A stretch of 64,000 bases of DNA from Streptomyces sp. TRM68416 (GCF_014596915.1 NZ_JACVWU010000038.1:1-64000); one strand, 5' to 3'. Positions 34,665 through 43,256 are shown, counted from the stretch's first letter. Made by a program: numbers and translations. The notes: generated by a model from the letters alone, not told the origin.

Positions 34665-35996
34665 GTGCTAGGAGGATATCGGATCACAGGTCGGCGCGCT
34701 GCGGAGATTTCGGCGAGCGTCGAGGCGGCGGTGGGGTCGGGCGAGCTGGCGCCCGGGCAACTGCTGCCGCCCATGCGGGAGTTGGCGGTCGAGCTGGGAG
34801 TGAACCCCAACACCGTCGCCGCCGCGTACCGCATCCTGCGCGAGCGCGGGGTCATCGAGACCGCCGGGCGGCGGGGCAGCCGGGTGCGGCCCCGGCCCGC
34901 GACCACCGGGCGCGAGTACGTCAGGGTCGACGTGCCCGAGGGAGTGCGCGACGTGGCCGACGGCAACCCGGACCCGGCGTTGCTGCCGCCGCTGGCCGGG
35001 GTGTTCGCGGCCGCGGCGGAGGAAGCCGACCGGCATCCGGTGCTCTACGGCGACGAACCCGTGGACCCCGCGCTGGCCCGTATCGCGCGGGCCGAACTGG
35101 ACGCGGACGGTGTGCCGGACGGACCCCTCGCCGTCTCCTCCGGCTCGCTCGACGCCATAGAACGCGTCCTCGCCGCCCATCTGAAGCCAGGTGACACCGT
35201 CGCCGTCGAGGATCCCGGCTGGGGCAGTGTCCTCGACCTGATCCCGGCCCTCGGCCTGCGCGTCGCCCCCGTCGGCGTCGACGACGACGGACCGCTTCCC
35301 GACGACGTCCGCCGCGCCCTCGACGCCGGGGCGCGCGCCCTGATCGTCACCGACCGGGCGCAGAACCCGACCGGCGCCGCGGTGAGCGCCCCACGCGCGC
35401 GCGTGCTGCGATCCGTCCTGCGCGAACACCCCGACACCCTGCTCATCGAGGACGATCACGGTCACGCGATCGTCGACCAGCCCCTGCACCCGCTGGCCGG
35501 CACCACCCGCCACTGGGCCTTCACCCGCTCCGCCGCCAAGGCCTACGGCCCCGACCTGCGGCTCGCCGTGCTCACCGGCGACGCCGTCACGCTCGACCGG
35601 GTGCGCGGCCGGCAGCGGCTCGGGCCCGGCTGGGTGAGCCGGATCGTCCAGCGCGCGCTGGTGCGGCTGTGGAGCGAGGGTGCGGTCGACGCGAAGGCGG
35701 TGGCCGCGGCGTACGGCCGACGCCGCGACCTGCTGATCGACGCGCTCGCCGCGCGGGGGATCGAGGCCCGGGGGCGCAGCGGCATGAACGTGTGGATCCC
35801 GGTCCCGGACGAGACGGGGGCCGTCGCGCGGCTGCTGCACGCGGGGTGGGCGGTGGCGCCGGGGGCCCGCTTCCGGATGGGGGCACGGCCCGGCATCCGC
35901 GTCACCGTCTCGACGCTCACCGAGGGGGAGACGGTTGCCCTGGCGGACGCGGTGGCCGCTGCGGCGAGGCCGGTGCCGGGGCGTGGTGGGGTGTAG
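34665..35996 (+). CDS. MocR-type GntR/aminotransferase regulator
   Basis: The 443-residue protein fuses a GntR winged helix (LLPPMRELAVELGVNPNTVA, RILRERGVIETAGRRGSRVR) to a class-I aminotransferase-like domain. The PLP lysine is expected in FTRSAAKAYGPDLRLAVL, with EDPGWGSVLDL and TDRAQNPTGAAV also recognisable. MocR proteins use PLP or its adducts to control divergently transcribed genes, here the PNPOx-like gene. The start is uncertain. GTG 34665 lies before an AGGAGG (34670-34676) that is itself inside the ORF, and a TTG at 34659 is also open, so the mRNA may be leaderless. Confidence 0.85.
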   Translation: MLGGYRITGRRAAEISASVEAAVGSGELAPGQLLPPMRELAVELGVNPNTVAAAYRILRERGVIETAGRRGSRVRPRPATTGREYVRVDVPEGVRDVADGNPDPALLPPLAGVFAAAAEEADRHPVLYGDEPVDPALARIARAELDADGVPDGPLAVSSGSLDAIERVLAAHLKPGDTVAVEDPGWGSVLDLIPALGLRVAPVGVDDDGPLPDDVRRALDAGARALIVTDRAQNPTGAAVSAPRARVLRSVLREHPDTLLIEDDHGHAIVDQPLHPLAGTTRHWAFTRSAAKAYGPDLRLAVLTGDAVTLDRVRGRQRLGPGWVSRIVQRALVRLWSEGAVDAKAVAAAYGRRRDLLIDALAARGIEARGRSGMNVWIPVPDETGAVARLLHAGWAVAPGARFRMGARPGIRVTVSTLTEGETVALADAVAAAARPVPGRGGV

Positions 35997-36101
35997 GGAG
36001 GCGGGTTTGATTTTCCGACCCGCCGCGCGTTGCGGGGGCCGACGATCCGGGTCCGGATTTCCGACCCGCGTCCAGCTGGGCGTCAGCTCAGCGGTCAGCG
36101 G

Positions 36102-37067
36102 CTAGGTACTGCGCTGCAAGATCCGCGCGCCCTCCGCGGGGCCGTCGTGCCCCGGTGCGCCGCTGCCGCGCTCCCGCGGCCGGAGCTGCGTCAGTGCCGC
36201 TCCCGCCAGGACGATCGCCGCGCCTACCGGTGTCGACCAGGTCAGGGACTCGCCCAGCAGGGTCACGCCCGCGGCTGTCGCGATGACGGGGATGAAGTAG
36301 GTGACCATCTGGGCCGTCGTCGGGCCGACCTCGGCGACCAGGCCGTACTGGAGGAGTACGGCGAAGCCGGTGCCGAGGGCGCCCAGGGCGGTGACGGCGA
36401 GCAGGGGCAGGAGTGGGAAGGCGGTGGGGACGGAGGTGAAGAGCGGGGTGACGACGGCCAGTTGGAGCGTGGCGAGCAGCAACTGGGCCCCGGTCAGGGA
36501 CAGGTGCGAGCGCCCGGACCCGGCGAGGGTGCGGCGGACGTAGATCCAGCCGATCGGGTAGCTGAGCGAGGCCAGCAGGGCCATGCCCGTGCCCCTGGCG
36601 TCGAGGCCGGTGAAGCCCTGCCAGGCGCCGAGCACCGTCAGGACGCCGAGGAAGCCCAGGCCGAGGCCGGCGACCCGCAGCCGGGTGGGCCGGTCCTCCG
36701 AGAGGGCGACGAGGGACAGGGCCATGCCCCACAGGGGTGAGGTCGCGTTGCAGATGCCCGCGAGCGTCGACGGGATCGTCAGCTCCGCGTAGGCGAACAG
36801 CGAGAACGGCAGGGCGTTCAGCAGGAACGCGGCGACCGTCAGATGCGCCCAGGTGCGCGTCCCGCGCGGGAGCCGCTCCCGCTTCACCGCCATCGCCACC
36901 GCCAGCACCGCCGTACCGAACAGCAGTCGGCCGAGGGTGACCTGGAACGGGGCGTAGCCCTCGGTGCCCACCTTGATGAGCAGGAAGCTGAAGCCCCAGA
37001 TCAGGGAGAGGGCGGCGAAGCGCAGGCGCCAGTCGAGCGCCGCGCGGGGAGCGGTGGCGGTGGTCAT
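36102..37067 (-). CDS. EamA/DMT-family transporter 3
   Basis: The 321-residue membrane protein has about ten membrane segments in two EamA repeats, beginning RFAALSLIWGFSFLLIKVGT and with second-repeat text VVAEVGPTTAQMVTYFIPV near FIPVIATAAGVTLLGESLTW. ATG 37067 follows AAGGTG. It is divergent from a LysR regulator across a 74-bp gap with a palindrome, a common arrangement in which the LysR protein activates the exporter in response to the exported compound. Confidence 0.88.
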   Translation of the reverse strand: MTTATAPRAALDWRLRFAALSLIWGFSFLLIKVGTEGYAPFQVTLGRLLFGTAVLAVAMAVKRERLPRGTRTWAHLTVAAFLLNALPFSLFAYAELTIPSTLAGICNATSPLWGMALSLVALSEDRPTRLRVAGLGLGFLGVLTVLGAWQGFTGLDARGTGMALLASLSYPIGWIYVRRTLAGSGRSHLSLTGAQLLLATLQLAVVTPLFTSVPTAFPLLPLLAVTALGALGTGFAVLLQYGLVAEVGPTTAQMVTYFIPVIATAAGVTLLGESLTWSTPVGAAIVLAGAALTQLRPRERGSGAPGHDGPAEGARILQRST

Positions 37068-37104
37068 GGGATCACCTTGCGGCCCCACAACTTCGTAGCA
37101 CAAG

Positions 37105-37116
37105 CGAGAATTCTCG
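37105..37116. promoter_or_regulatory. Operator candidate between EamA 3 and LysR genes
   Basis: CGAGAATTCTCG is a perfect palindrome flanked by two TCGTAGCA direct repeats (about 37094 and 37126). It sits midway between the divergent starts, as expected for a LysR-type binding region. Confidence 0.6.
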
Positions 37117-37141
37117 AGCCATATCTCGTAGCATTGCTTAC

Positions 37142-38053
37142 ATGTTGAACCTGGAGCGCCTGCGCACCCTGGACGCCCTCGCCCGGCACGGCTCGGTCAG
37201 CGGCGCGGCCGAAGGGCTGCACGTCACGACGTCCGCCGTCTCCCAGCAGATGTCCAAGCTGGAGCGCGAGGTCGGCCAGCAGCTCCTCGCCAAGAACGGC
37301 CGGGGCGTGCGCCTCACGGACGCAGGCCGGCTGCTCGCCGAGCACGCGGCGCGGATCCTGTCCCAGGTCGAGCTGGCACAGTCCGATCTGGAGGCGCAGC
37401 GCGGGCAGGTGGCCGGCGAGCTGAGACTGTCGGCCTTCCCGACCGCCGCGCGCGGACTGTTCCCTACGGCCCTGGCCGCGCTGCGCGCTCAGCACCCGGC
37501 GCTGCGGCTGCGCTCGTGCGAACTGGAACCGGAGAACGGCGTCGCCGGAGTGGTGCGCGGCGATCTCGACCTCGCCGTGGTGCTCGACTGGTACAACAAG
37601 CCGATGCCGCTGCCGGACGGCCTGGTCAAGGCACCCCTCCTGGACGACCCCGCCGACGTGGCGATGCCGGTCGGCCACCGGTTCGCGGGCCGGGACGAAG
37701 TGGACCTCGCCGAGTTCGCCGAGGACGAGTGGATCACCTGGGGCCAGGGCGAGTTCTGCCACGAGTGGCTGATGTTCACGCTGCGCTCCAAGGGCATCGA
37801 ACCGATCGTCGGCCACCGCGCCGCCGAGACCCACACCCAGCTCGGCCTGGTCGCCGCGGGCCTCGGCGTCTGCGTCGTCCCGCTGCTCGGCCGTCACCCG
37901 ATGCCCGCCGAGGTCGTCACCGTGCCGCTCAAGCAGCGGGTGCGGCGGCATGTGTACGTCGTCTGGCGCGCGGACGCCGACCGCCGCCCCTCGATCCGGG
38001 CGGCGGTGAAGGCGCTGCGGGCGGCGGGGGAGCGGGTCGGGGCCAGGGGGTGA
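37142..38053 (+). CDS. LysR-family transcriptional regulator
   Basis: The 303-residue protein has the N-terminal LysR helix-turn-helix (LNLERLRTLDALARHGSVSG, AAEGLHVTTSAVSQQMSKLE) and a periplasmic-binding-like effector domain ending near VVPLLGRHPMPAEVVTVPL. The ATG at 37142 is unambiguous because only a short gap precedes it. It probably controls the divergent EamA transporter. The inducer is unknown. Confidence 0.9.
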   Translation: MLNLERLRTLDALARHGSVSGAAEGLHVTTSAVSQQMSKLEREVGQQLLAKNGRGVRLTDAGRLLAEHAARILSQVELAQSDLEAQRGQVAGELRLSAFPTAARGLFPTALAALRAQHPALRLRSCELEPENGVAGVVRGDLDLAVVLDWYNKPMPLPDGLVKAPLLDDPADVAMPVGHRFAGRDEVDLAEFAEDEWITWGQGEFCHEWLMFTLRSKGIEPIVGHRAAETHTQLGLVAAGLGVCVVPLLGRHPMPAEVVTVPLKQRVRRHVYVVWRADADRRPSIRAAVKALRAAGERVGARG

Positions 38054-38104
38054 GGGGGCGGGAAGACGGCCGTCCACATGCCTCGTGGTCCCCCGGGACA
38101 CGTC

Positions 38105-38572
38105 CTACAGGGGCGCCAGCTTCCTGAAGTCCCAGGACACGACCTTGGTGGGGGTCAGCCGCAGCCAGGCGTGCCGGCCGTCGTGCGGCATCTCCTCCAG
38201 GCCGAAGTTCTTGCGGGCGAACAGCGTCTCCGGGACGTCGAGTTCGGCGCACAGCTCCCCGGTGCGGGGGCACTCGCCCACGAACTCGACGGTCCCCGAC
38301 AGCTCGACGCCGCGCAGCTCGTCGTACTGCTCACCGCTGTCGATCGCGACCGCCACCCGGGGGTCGCGCCGCAGGTCCGCCCAGCGTTTGCTGCGCACCA
38401 CCGAGTACAGCCAGAGCGAGCTCCCGTCCCAGGCGAACCACAGGGCGCTCACGTGCGGTGAGCCGTCCGCGGACACCGTGGCCAGCCGACAGGTGCGCTG
38501 GGTGGTCAGAAACTCGTCCAGTTCGCCGGGTGTCATCATGATCTTCCGGCCCCGGCGCTGAGTGGCGGTCAT
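38105..38572 (-). CDS. PNPOx/F420-family flavin-binding protein
   Basis: The 155-residue protein is a split-barrel member: TTQRTCRLATVSADGSPHVS, ALWFAWDGSSLWLYSVVRSK, and a C-terminal LRLTPTKVVSWDFRKL. This resembles the actinobacterial F420-dependent or heme/biliverdin-binding PNPOx subgroup rather than pyridoxamine oxidase. The substrate is unknown. It is divergent from the isochorismatase-like gene across a 154-bp region with an inverted repeat. Confidence 0.83.
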   Translation of the reverse strand: MTATQRRGRKIMMTPGELDEFLTTQRTCRLATVSADGSPHVSALWFAWDGSSLWLYSVVRSKRWADLRRDPRVAVAIDSGEQYDELRGVELSGTVEFVGECPRTGELCAELDVPETLFARKNFGLEEMPHDGRHAWLRLTPTKVVSWDFRKLAPL

Positions 38573-38629
38573 ACGGCCCCCTCTTCTCCCACGTCGTGCC
38601 AGAGAAGGGCCTCCCCGATGAGGAGATCC

Positions 38630-38646
38630 TCTGACATCACGTCAGA
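38630..38646. promoter_or_regulatory. Inverted repeat between divergent genes
   Basis: TCTGAC-ATCAC-GTCAGA is a 6-bp perfect inverted repeat, extended by ATCCT on the left and AGGAT on the right after small bulges. It lies between divergent starts and may be an operator. Confidence 0.45.
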
Positions 38647-38726
38647 AAAGGATGGGTCGTCTTCCGCCGTCGCGCAATGGTGGCTAGTCTCGCCCGCCCC
38701 ACACCGTCGGCGCCCAGGGGGGAACC

Positions 38727-39380
38727 ATGCCGTCGAACGACCAGCTCAGCGAGCTCCTCCGCCCGGACCGCACCGTGCTGCTCACCGTCGAGTGCCAGCA
38801 GGGCGTCGTCGGACCGGACGCCGCCCTGCCCGAACTCGCCCGGCAGGCCCGCTCCTCGGGCGCCCTGGCCAACGTCGCCCGGCTGGTGGAGGTGGCCCAC
38901 CGGACCGGTGTGCAGGTCGTCCACGCCGTCGCCGAGCGCCGCCCCGACGGACGCGGCGCGAACCGCAACGCCCGCCTGTTCCGCGCCGCCGAACGGCTCC
39001 CCGTCCGGCAGCTCTCCGGCACCACCGCGGTCCGCGTCGCCGCGCCCATCGAGGTCACCGGGGAGGACTTCGTCGTACGACGGCTGCACGGGCTGTCGCC
39101 GATCCAGGGCACCGACGTCGACGCCCTGCTGCGCAACCTGGGCTGCCGCACGCTGGTCGTGACCGGGGTCTCGGCCAACGTGGCGATCCCGAACGCCGTG
39201 TTCGACGCCGTGAACCGCGGCTACACCGTGGTCGTGCCCACGGACGCCATAGCCGGGGTTCCCGCCGAGTACACCTCCGCGATGATCCGGCACACGCTCG
39301 CCCTGGTCGCCACCCTGGTCACCACCGACGAGGCGATCGGCGCGCTGAGGCGGTCGCGCGGCCGGGTCGGCCCGGCGTGA
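38727..39380 (+). CDS. Isochorismatase-fold protein lacking the cysteine-hydrolase triad
   Basis: The 217-residue protein has the isochorismatase/cysteine-hydrolase fold: VLLTVECQQGVVGPDAALPE, VVRRLHGLSPIQGTDVDALL and LVVTGVSANVAIPNAVFDAV. The usual Asp-Lys-Cys triad is changed throughout. The Asp position is Glu22, the Lys position is Arg118 or Arg119 and the Cys position is Ala153. True isochorismatases also lack the cysteine, but loss of all three suggests altered chemistry or a binding role. ATG 38727 follows GGGGGG-type purine-rich sequence. It is monocistronic. Confidence 0.82.
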   Translation: MPSNDQLSELLRPDRTVLLTVECQQGVVGPDAALPELARQARSSGALANVARLVEVAHRTGVQVVHAVAERRPDGRGANRNARLFRAAERLPVRQLSGTTAVRVAAPIEVTGEDFVVRRLHGLSPIQGTDVDALLRNLGCRTLVVTGVSANVAIPNAVFDAVNRGYTVVVPTDAIAGVPAEYTSAMIRHTLALVATLVTTDEAIGALRRSRGRVGPA

Positions 39381-39400
39381 TCGGGCTCAGGCAGGCGTGG

Positions 39401-39820
39401 TCAGGTGAGCGTGATCGAGTCCCCGTCCACGGTGACCTCGCGCGCGGGGAGCGGTTTGGGCGCGGGACCGCCCTGCACGCTGCCGTCCGCGATCGAGAAC
39501 CTGCTCTTGTGGCACGGGCAGGTGATGGCACCGTCGGAGACGCCCGTGACCGGGCATCCCTGGTGGGTGCACTCGTAGGAGAAGGCCTTGAACGTGCCCT
39601 GCGTCGGCTGGGTGACCACCACCTTGTGGTCCTTGAGCACCTTGCCGCCGCCCTCGGGGATGTCCGAGGTCTTCGCGACGACGGTCCCGGCGGACGCGGA
39701 GGGGGAGTCGTCCTCCGACCCGCACGCGTTCAGCCCGAAGGAGAGTCCCACGGCGCCGACTGCCGCCACGACGGTACGGCGGCTCGGGGTTGCGACGGGC
39801 TGGGGCGATTCGCTGGTCAT
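39401..39820 (-). CDS. Rieske [2Fe-2S] lipoprotein
   Basis: The 139-residue protein has a twin-arginine signal (SRRTVVAAVGAVGLSFGLNA) with lipobox LNAC, so it is probably folded with its cluster, exported by Tat and lipid-anchored. The Rieske ligands are in CTHQGC and CPCHKSRF (two Cys and two His). Such small exported Rieske proteins carry electrons outside the membrane, but their partners are unknown. ATG 39820 follows GGAAGGGAAGG; ATG 39838 is a weaker alternative. Confidence 0.9.
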   Translation of the reverse strand: MTSESPQPVATPSRRTVVAAVGAVGLSFGLNACGSEDDSPSASAGTVVAKTSDIPEGGGKVLKDHKVVVTQPTQGTFKAFSYECTHQGCPVTGVSDGAITCPCHKSRFSIADGSVQGGPAPKPLPAREVTVDGDSITLT

Positions 39821-39905
39821 GCGGGCCTTCCCTTCCATGTTCGACTCACGCCCACAGGTACGGGCGCCGCGCCTGTGCCGTTCAGACGGCCGCTAACCTG
39901 GGGCG

Positions 39906-40661
39906 ATGCTGAGGGAAGTCATCGCGACCCGTTTCATCACGCCCCTGCGTGAGGGCGGCTCGCTGCCGGGGCTGGTCGAGGCGGACGACTTCGGGACCTA
40001 CGTCCTGAAGTTCACCGGCGCCGGACAGGGCCGCAAGACGCTGATCGCCGAGGTAGTCTGCGGTGAACTCGCCCGCCGCCTGGGGTTCCGGATGCCGCGG
40101 CTGGTGACGGTCGCGCTCGATCCGGTGCTGGGCCTCGGCGAACCCGAGCAGCAGGTGCAGGACCTGCTGCGCGCCAGCGGCGGCACCAACCTCGGCATGC
40201 ACTTCCTGTCCGGCGCGCTCGGCTTCGACCCGCTGGCCTTCACCGTGAGCGGTACGGAGGCCGGGCGGATCGTCTGGTTCGACGCGCTGGTGAACAACGT
40301 CGACCGTTCCTGGCGCAACCCCAACCTGCTGATGGTCCAGGGGGAGTTGTGGCTCATCGACCACGGCGCCACGATGATCTGGCACCACAACTGGCCCGGC
40401 GCCGAGGCCTCCGCGGCCCGTCCCTACGACGCATCCGACCACGCCCTTGCTTCCTTCGGGCCCGATGTCGCGGCGGCCGCCGCAGAGTTGGCGCCCCTCG
40501 TCACCGAGGACCTCCTCGCCGAGGTCACCGCCGAGATCCCGGACGACTGGCTCGCGGGCGAGCCCGGCTTCGAGAACCCGGACGACCTTCGCCGGGCCTA
40601 CGCGCGCCCGCTGCTGGCCCGGGCCGCCGTCATCCACGAACGCATCGAGGGGACCAAGTGA
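39906..40661 (+). CDS. HipA-like kinase-fold protein
   Basis: The 251-residue protein matches the HipA family kinase core without the N-terminal HipA domain. TYVLKFTGAGQGRKTLIAEV has a probable ATP-binding lysine (Lys35) and RKTLIAE (Glu49). FDALVNNVDRSWRNPNLLM resembles the catalytic loop (Asp133, Asn138), and LWLIDHGATMIW has the metal-binding aspartate (Asp152). The target substrate is unknown. Its stop overlaps the DUF3037 start by 4 nt (GTGA), so the two proteins are made together. No HipB-type antitoxin is present. Confidence 0.8.
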   Translation: MLREVIATRFITPLREGGSLPGLVEADDFGTYVLKFTGAGQGRKTLIAEVVCGELARRLGFRMPRLVTVALDPVLGLGEPEQQVQDLLRASGGTNLGMHFLSGALGFDPLAFTVSGTEAGRIVWFDALVNNVDRSWRNPNLLMVQGELWLIDHGATMIWHHNWPGAEASAARPYDASDHALASFGPDVAAAAAELAPLVTEDLLAEVTAEIPDDWLAGEPGFENPDDLRRAYARPLLARAAVIHERIEGTK

Positions 40662-41074
40662 GCGACGACCGCCATTTCATCAAGGGCGGACCGGGGGACC
40701 GCGAGGTCTTCGAGTACGCCGTCCTGCGCGTCGTACCCCGCGTGGAGCGCGGCGAGTGCATCAACGCCGGGGTGCTGGTCTACTGCCGAGCCCGGGCCTA
40801 CGTCGGTGCCCGCACCCACCTGGACGAGGCGCGCCTGCTGGCCCTCGACCCCGACGCGGACCTGCCCGGCGTACGCGCGGCCCTCGACGCGGTCCAGCGA
40901 GTCTGCTCGGGCGGCGCCACCGCGGGTCAGGCCGCCTCGGACGACGCCGGCCGCCGCTTCCGCTGGCTCATCGCCCCCCGCTCCACGATCGTGCAGCCCG
41001 GCCCGGTCCACACCGGCCTGACGACCGACCCGGCGGCCGAGACGGAACGGCTGCTGGGGCTGCTGGTGCGGTGA
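40658..41074 (+). CDS. DUF3037 family protein, partner of the HipA-like kinase
   Basis: The 138-residue protein has the DUF3037 pattern: FEYAVLRVVPRVERGECINA, GVLVYCRARAYVGARTHLDE, LDAVQRVCSGG and RFRWLIAPRSTIVQPGPVH. The family function is unknown. GTG 40658 overlaps the kinase stop, which strongly implies a functional pair. The conserved arginine-rich start and the RFRWLIAPRST motif suggest binding to nucleic acid or phosphate, but that is speculation. Confidence 0.83.
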   Translation: MSDDRHFIKGGPGDREVFEYAVLRVVPRVERGECINAGVLVYCRARAYVGARTHLDEARLLALDPDADLPGVRAALDAVQRVCSGGATAGQAASDDAGRRFRWLIAPRSTIVQPGPVHTGLTTDPAAETERLLGLLVR

Positions 41075-41075
41075 G

Positions 41076-41468
41076 TCAGACGCGGCGGCGCCTCAGCGCG
41101 TAGCCGGCGGCGCCCGCGGTGCCGAGGACGAAGGCCGCCCCGACCCCGGTCTCCCAGTCGCTCGGTCCGGAGGACGACGATCCGCCGAGCCCGCCTCGGA
41201 CGCCGAGCGTCGGGGTGACGGCGGAGGGGGTGGACGTGCCGGTCGCGGCGCCGCGCCGGGGCAGCCACTCGCAGGCGATGCCGTCGTCCGGGCCCCGGTC
41301 CTCGTCGAGCCGGTGCGGGTCGCCGGGTGTCGCCTCGTACACGGCCTGCGCCTCCTCCTGGTAGGTGAAGTCGACGCAGTCCAGGTCCTGGGCGTGCGCG
41401 GTGCCGGCCAGGGGCAGGGCGGTGGCTGCGGCGATCAGTATGCCGAGGGCGCCGGTGCGGCGGTGCAT
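41076..41468 (-). CDS. Excalibur-domain surface protein
   Basis: The 130-residue protein has a signal peptide (MHRRTGALGILIAAATALPL, cleavage after AHA). It then has an Excalibur calcium-binding domain (DLDCVDFTYQEEAQAVYEAT, DEDRGPDDGIACEWLP, with two cysteines and an acidic DxDxGxDxxxC motif). A Thr/Ser/Pro/Gly linker leads to a C-terminal membrane helix with a basic tail (GAAFVLGTAGAAGYALRRRR). It is probably anchored with the Excalibur domain in the wall. ATG 41468 follows AAGGGGG. Its 3' end lies 1 bp from that of the DUF3037 gene. Confidence 0.87.
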   Translation of the reverse strand: MHRRTGALGILIAAATALPLAGTAHAQDLDCVDFTYQEEAQAVYEATPGDPHRLDEDRGPDDGIACEWLPRRGAATGTSTPSAVTPTLGVRGGLGGSSSSGPSDWETGVGAAFVLGTAGAAGYALRRRRV

Positions 41469-41610
41469 GGGTTCCCCCTTGGGCTGTCGGGCGGCTCGCG
41501 GTCCGACGCTATGGGCCGTACGGCCGTAGGAACGCGCGGGGATGAGCTGATGGGGTGACTCCGGGGGCGGCCGCCGTTCGGGGAATGGATCACATGCGTG
41601 CGGTGTGCCG

Positions 41611-41639
41611 TTGACACCGCGTGCCAGGGCTTCTAGCGT
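41611..41639 (+). promoter_or_regulatory. Housekeeping promoter of the SDR operon
   Basis: TTGACA (41611-41616) and TAGCGT (41634-41639) are separated by 17 bp, a near-consensus sigma-HrdB promoter. The expected start lies about 75 nt before the ATG at 41721. Confidence 0.75.
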
Positions 41640-41720
41640 CACGTCTGCTGAAGGTACTAAGCGGTCGCTCATCTGGGGGCGAGCCGCTGGGCCGCACCCC
41701 AAGGGCGAGGAGAAGCAGCC

Positions 41721-42482
41721 ATGTCCAGCACTGAGCAGAGGGTCGCCGTAGTCACCGGCGGAGCGCGCGGAATCGGTGCCGCCACCGCCGTACGCCTGGC
41801 CGCCGAGGGCCGCGCGGTCGCCGTGATCGACCTCGACGAGGCCGCCTGCAAGGACACTGTGGAGAAGATCACCGCGGCCGGCGGCAAGGCCCTCGCGGTC
41901 GGCTGCGACGTCTCCGACGAGGCGCAGGTCGAGGCGGCCGTGGCGCGGATCGCCGCGGAGCTCGGCGGGCCCACCATCCTTGTCAACAACGCGGGCGTGC
42001 TCCGCGACAACCTCCTGTTCAAGATGAGCGCCTCCGACTGGGACACCGTCATGAACGTCCACCTGCGCGGCGCCTTCCTGATGTCCAAGGCCTGTCAGAA
42101 GCACATGGTCGACGCCGGCTTCGGCCGGATCGTCAACCTGTCCTCCTCCTCCGCCCTCGGCAACCGCGGCCAGGCCAACTACTCCGCCGCCAAGGCCGGC
42201 ATGCAGGGCTTCACCAAGACCCTCGCCATCGAGCTCGGCAAGTTCGGCGTCACCGCCAACGCCGTCGCCCCCGGCTTCATCGCCACCGACATGACGGCCG
42301 CCACCGCCGAGCGCGTCGGCATGGGCTTCGACGACTTCAAGGCCGCGGCCGCCACCCAGATCCCCGTCCAGCGCGTCGGGGAGCCGGACGACATCGCCAA
42401 CGCCGTCGCCTTCTTCACCGGCGAGGCCGCCGGATTCGTCTCCGGCCAGGTGCTGTACGTCGCCGGCGGACCGCTCGACTAG
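41721..42482 (+). CDS. Short-chain dehydrogenase, 3-oxoacyl-ACP reductase (FabG)-like
   Basis: The 253-residue SDR has the cofactor motif VVTGGARGIGAATAV, NNAGVLRD, the catalytic Ser in VNLSSSSALGNRGQ and the YSAAKAG Tyr-Lys pair. Its insertions and GFIATDMTAATAERVG match FabG-like reductases that act on acyl thioesters. The GAGGAG ribosome site lies about 9 nt upstream. It is 12 bp from a second SDR gene. Because the main fatty-acid fabG lies elsewhere in streptomycetes, it is probably an accessory reductase. Confidence 0.9.
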   Translation: MSSTEQRVAVVTGGARGIGAATAVRLAAEGRAVAVIDLDEAACKDTVEKITAAGGKALAVGCDVSDEAQVEAAVARIAAELGGPTILVNNAGVLRDNLLFKMSASDWDTVMNVHLRGAFLMSKACQKHMVDAGFGRIVNLSSSSALGNRGQANYSAAKAGMQGFTKTLAIELGKFGVTANAVAPGFIATDMTAATAERVGMGFDDFKAAAATQIPVQRVGEPDDIANAVAFFTGEAAGFVSGQVLYVAGGPLD

Positions 42483-42494
42483 AGGATCACGGAC

Positions 42495-43256
42495 ATGACT
42501 GAACTGCCTGAACTCTCCGGCAAGGTCGCCCTCGTCACGGGCGCCAGCCGCGGCATCGGCTACGGCGTCGCCGAGGCGCTGGTCGCCCGCGGTGACCGGG
42601 TCTGCATCACCGGCCGCAACGAGGACGCCCTCAAGGAGGCCGTCGAGGCACTCGGCGCCGACCGGGTCATCGGCGTCGCCGGCAAGGCCCACGACGAGGC
42701 CCACCAGGCCGTCGCCGTGGAGCGCACCATGGAGGCCTTCGGCCGCGTCGACTTCCTGGTCAACAACGCCGGAACCAACCCGGTGTTCGGCCCGATCGCC
42801 GACCTGGACCTGGGCGTCGCCCGCAAGGTGTTCGAGACCAACGTGATCTCGGCGCTCGGCTTCGCGCAGAAGACCTGGCACGCCTGGCAGAAGGACAACG
42901 GCGGTGCGATCGTGAACATCGCCTCCGTCGCGGGCATCGCGCCCTCGCCCTTCATCGCCGCCTACGGCGTGAGCAAGGCCGCCCTGATCAACCTGACCGC
43001 GCAGCTCGCGCACGAGTTCGCGCCCACGGTGCGGGTCAACGCGATCGCCCCGGCCGTCGTGAAGACCAAGTTCGCCCAGGCGCTGTACGAGGGCCGGGAG
43101 GCGGAGGCGGCGGCCGCCTACCCGCTGGGCCGTCTCGGGGTGCCGTCGGACATCGGCGGCGCCGCCGCGTTCCTCACGTCCGAGCAGTCCGCGTGGGTCA
43201 CCGGCCAGACGCTCGTCGTCGACGGCGGTATCTTCCTCAACGCCGGCGTCGGCTGA
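42495..43256 (+). CDS. Short-chain dehydrogenase of the FabG/SDR family
   Basis: The 253-residue enzyme has VALVTGASRGIGYGVAEA, NNAGTNPVFGP, IVNIASVAGIAPSP (catalytic Ser) and YGVSKAALINL (Tyr and Lys), ending GQTLVVDGGIFLNAGVG. It is 12 bp downstream of the first SDR and is probably co-transcribed. Substrates are unknown. The final codons and stop lie in the first unit of a 22-bp tandem duplication, and a strong terminator follows 40 nt later. Confidence 0.9.
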   Translation: MTELPELSGKVALVTGASRGIGYGVAEALVARGDRVCITGRNEDALKEAVEALGADRVIGVAGKAHDEAHQAVAVERTMEAFGRVDFLVNNAGTNPVFGPIADLDLGVARKVFETNVISALGFAQKTWHAWQKDNGGAIVNIASVAGIAPSPFIAAYGVSKAALINLTAQLAHEFAPTVRVNAIAPAVVKTKFAQALYEGREAEAAAAYPLGRLGVPSDIGGAAAFLTSEQSAWVTGQTLVVDGGIFLNAGVG

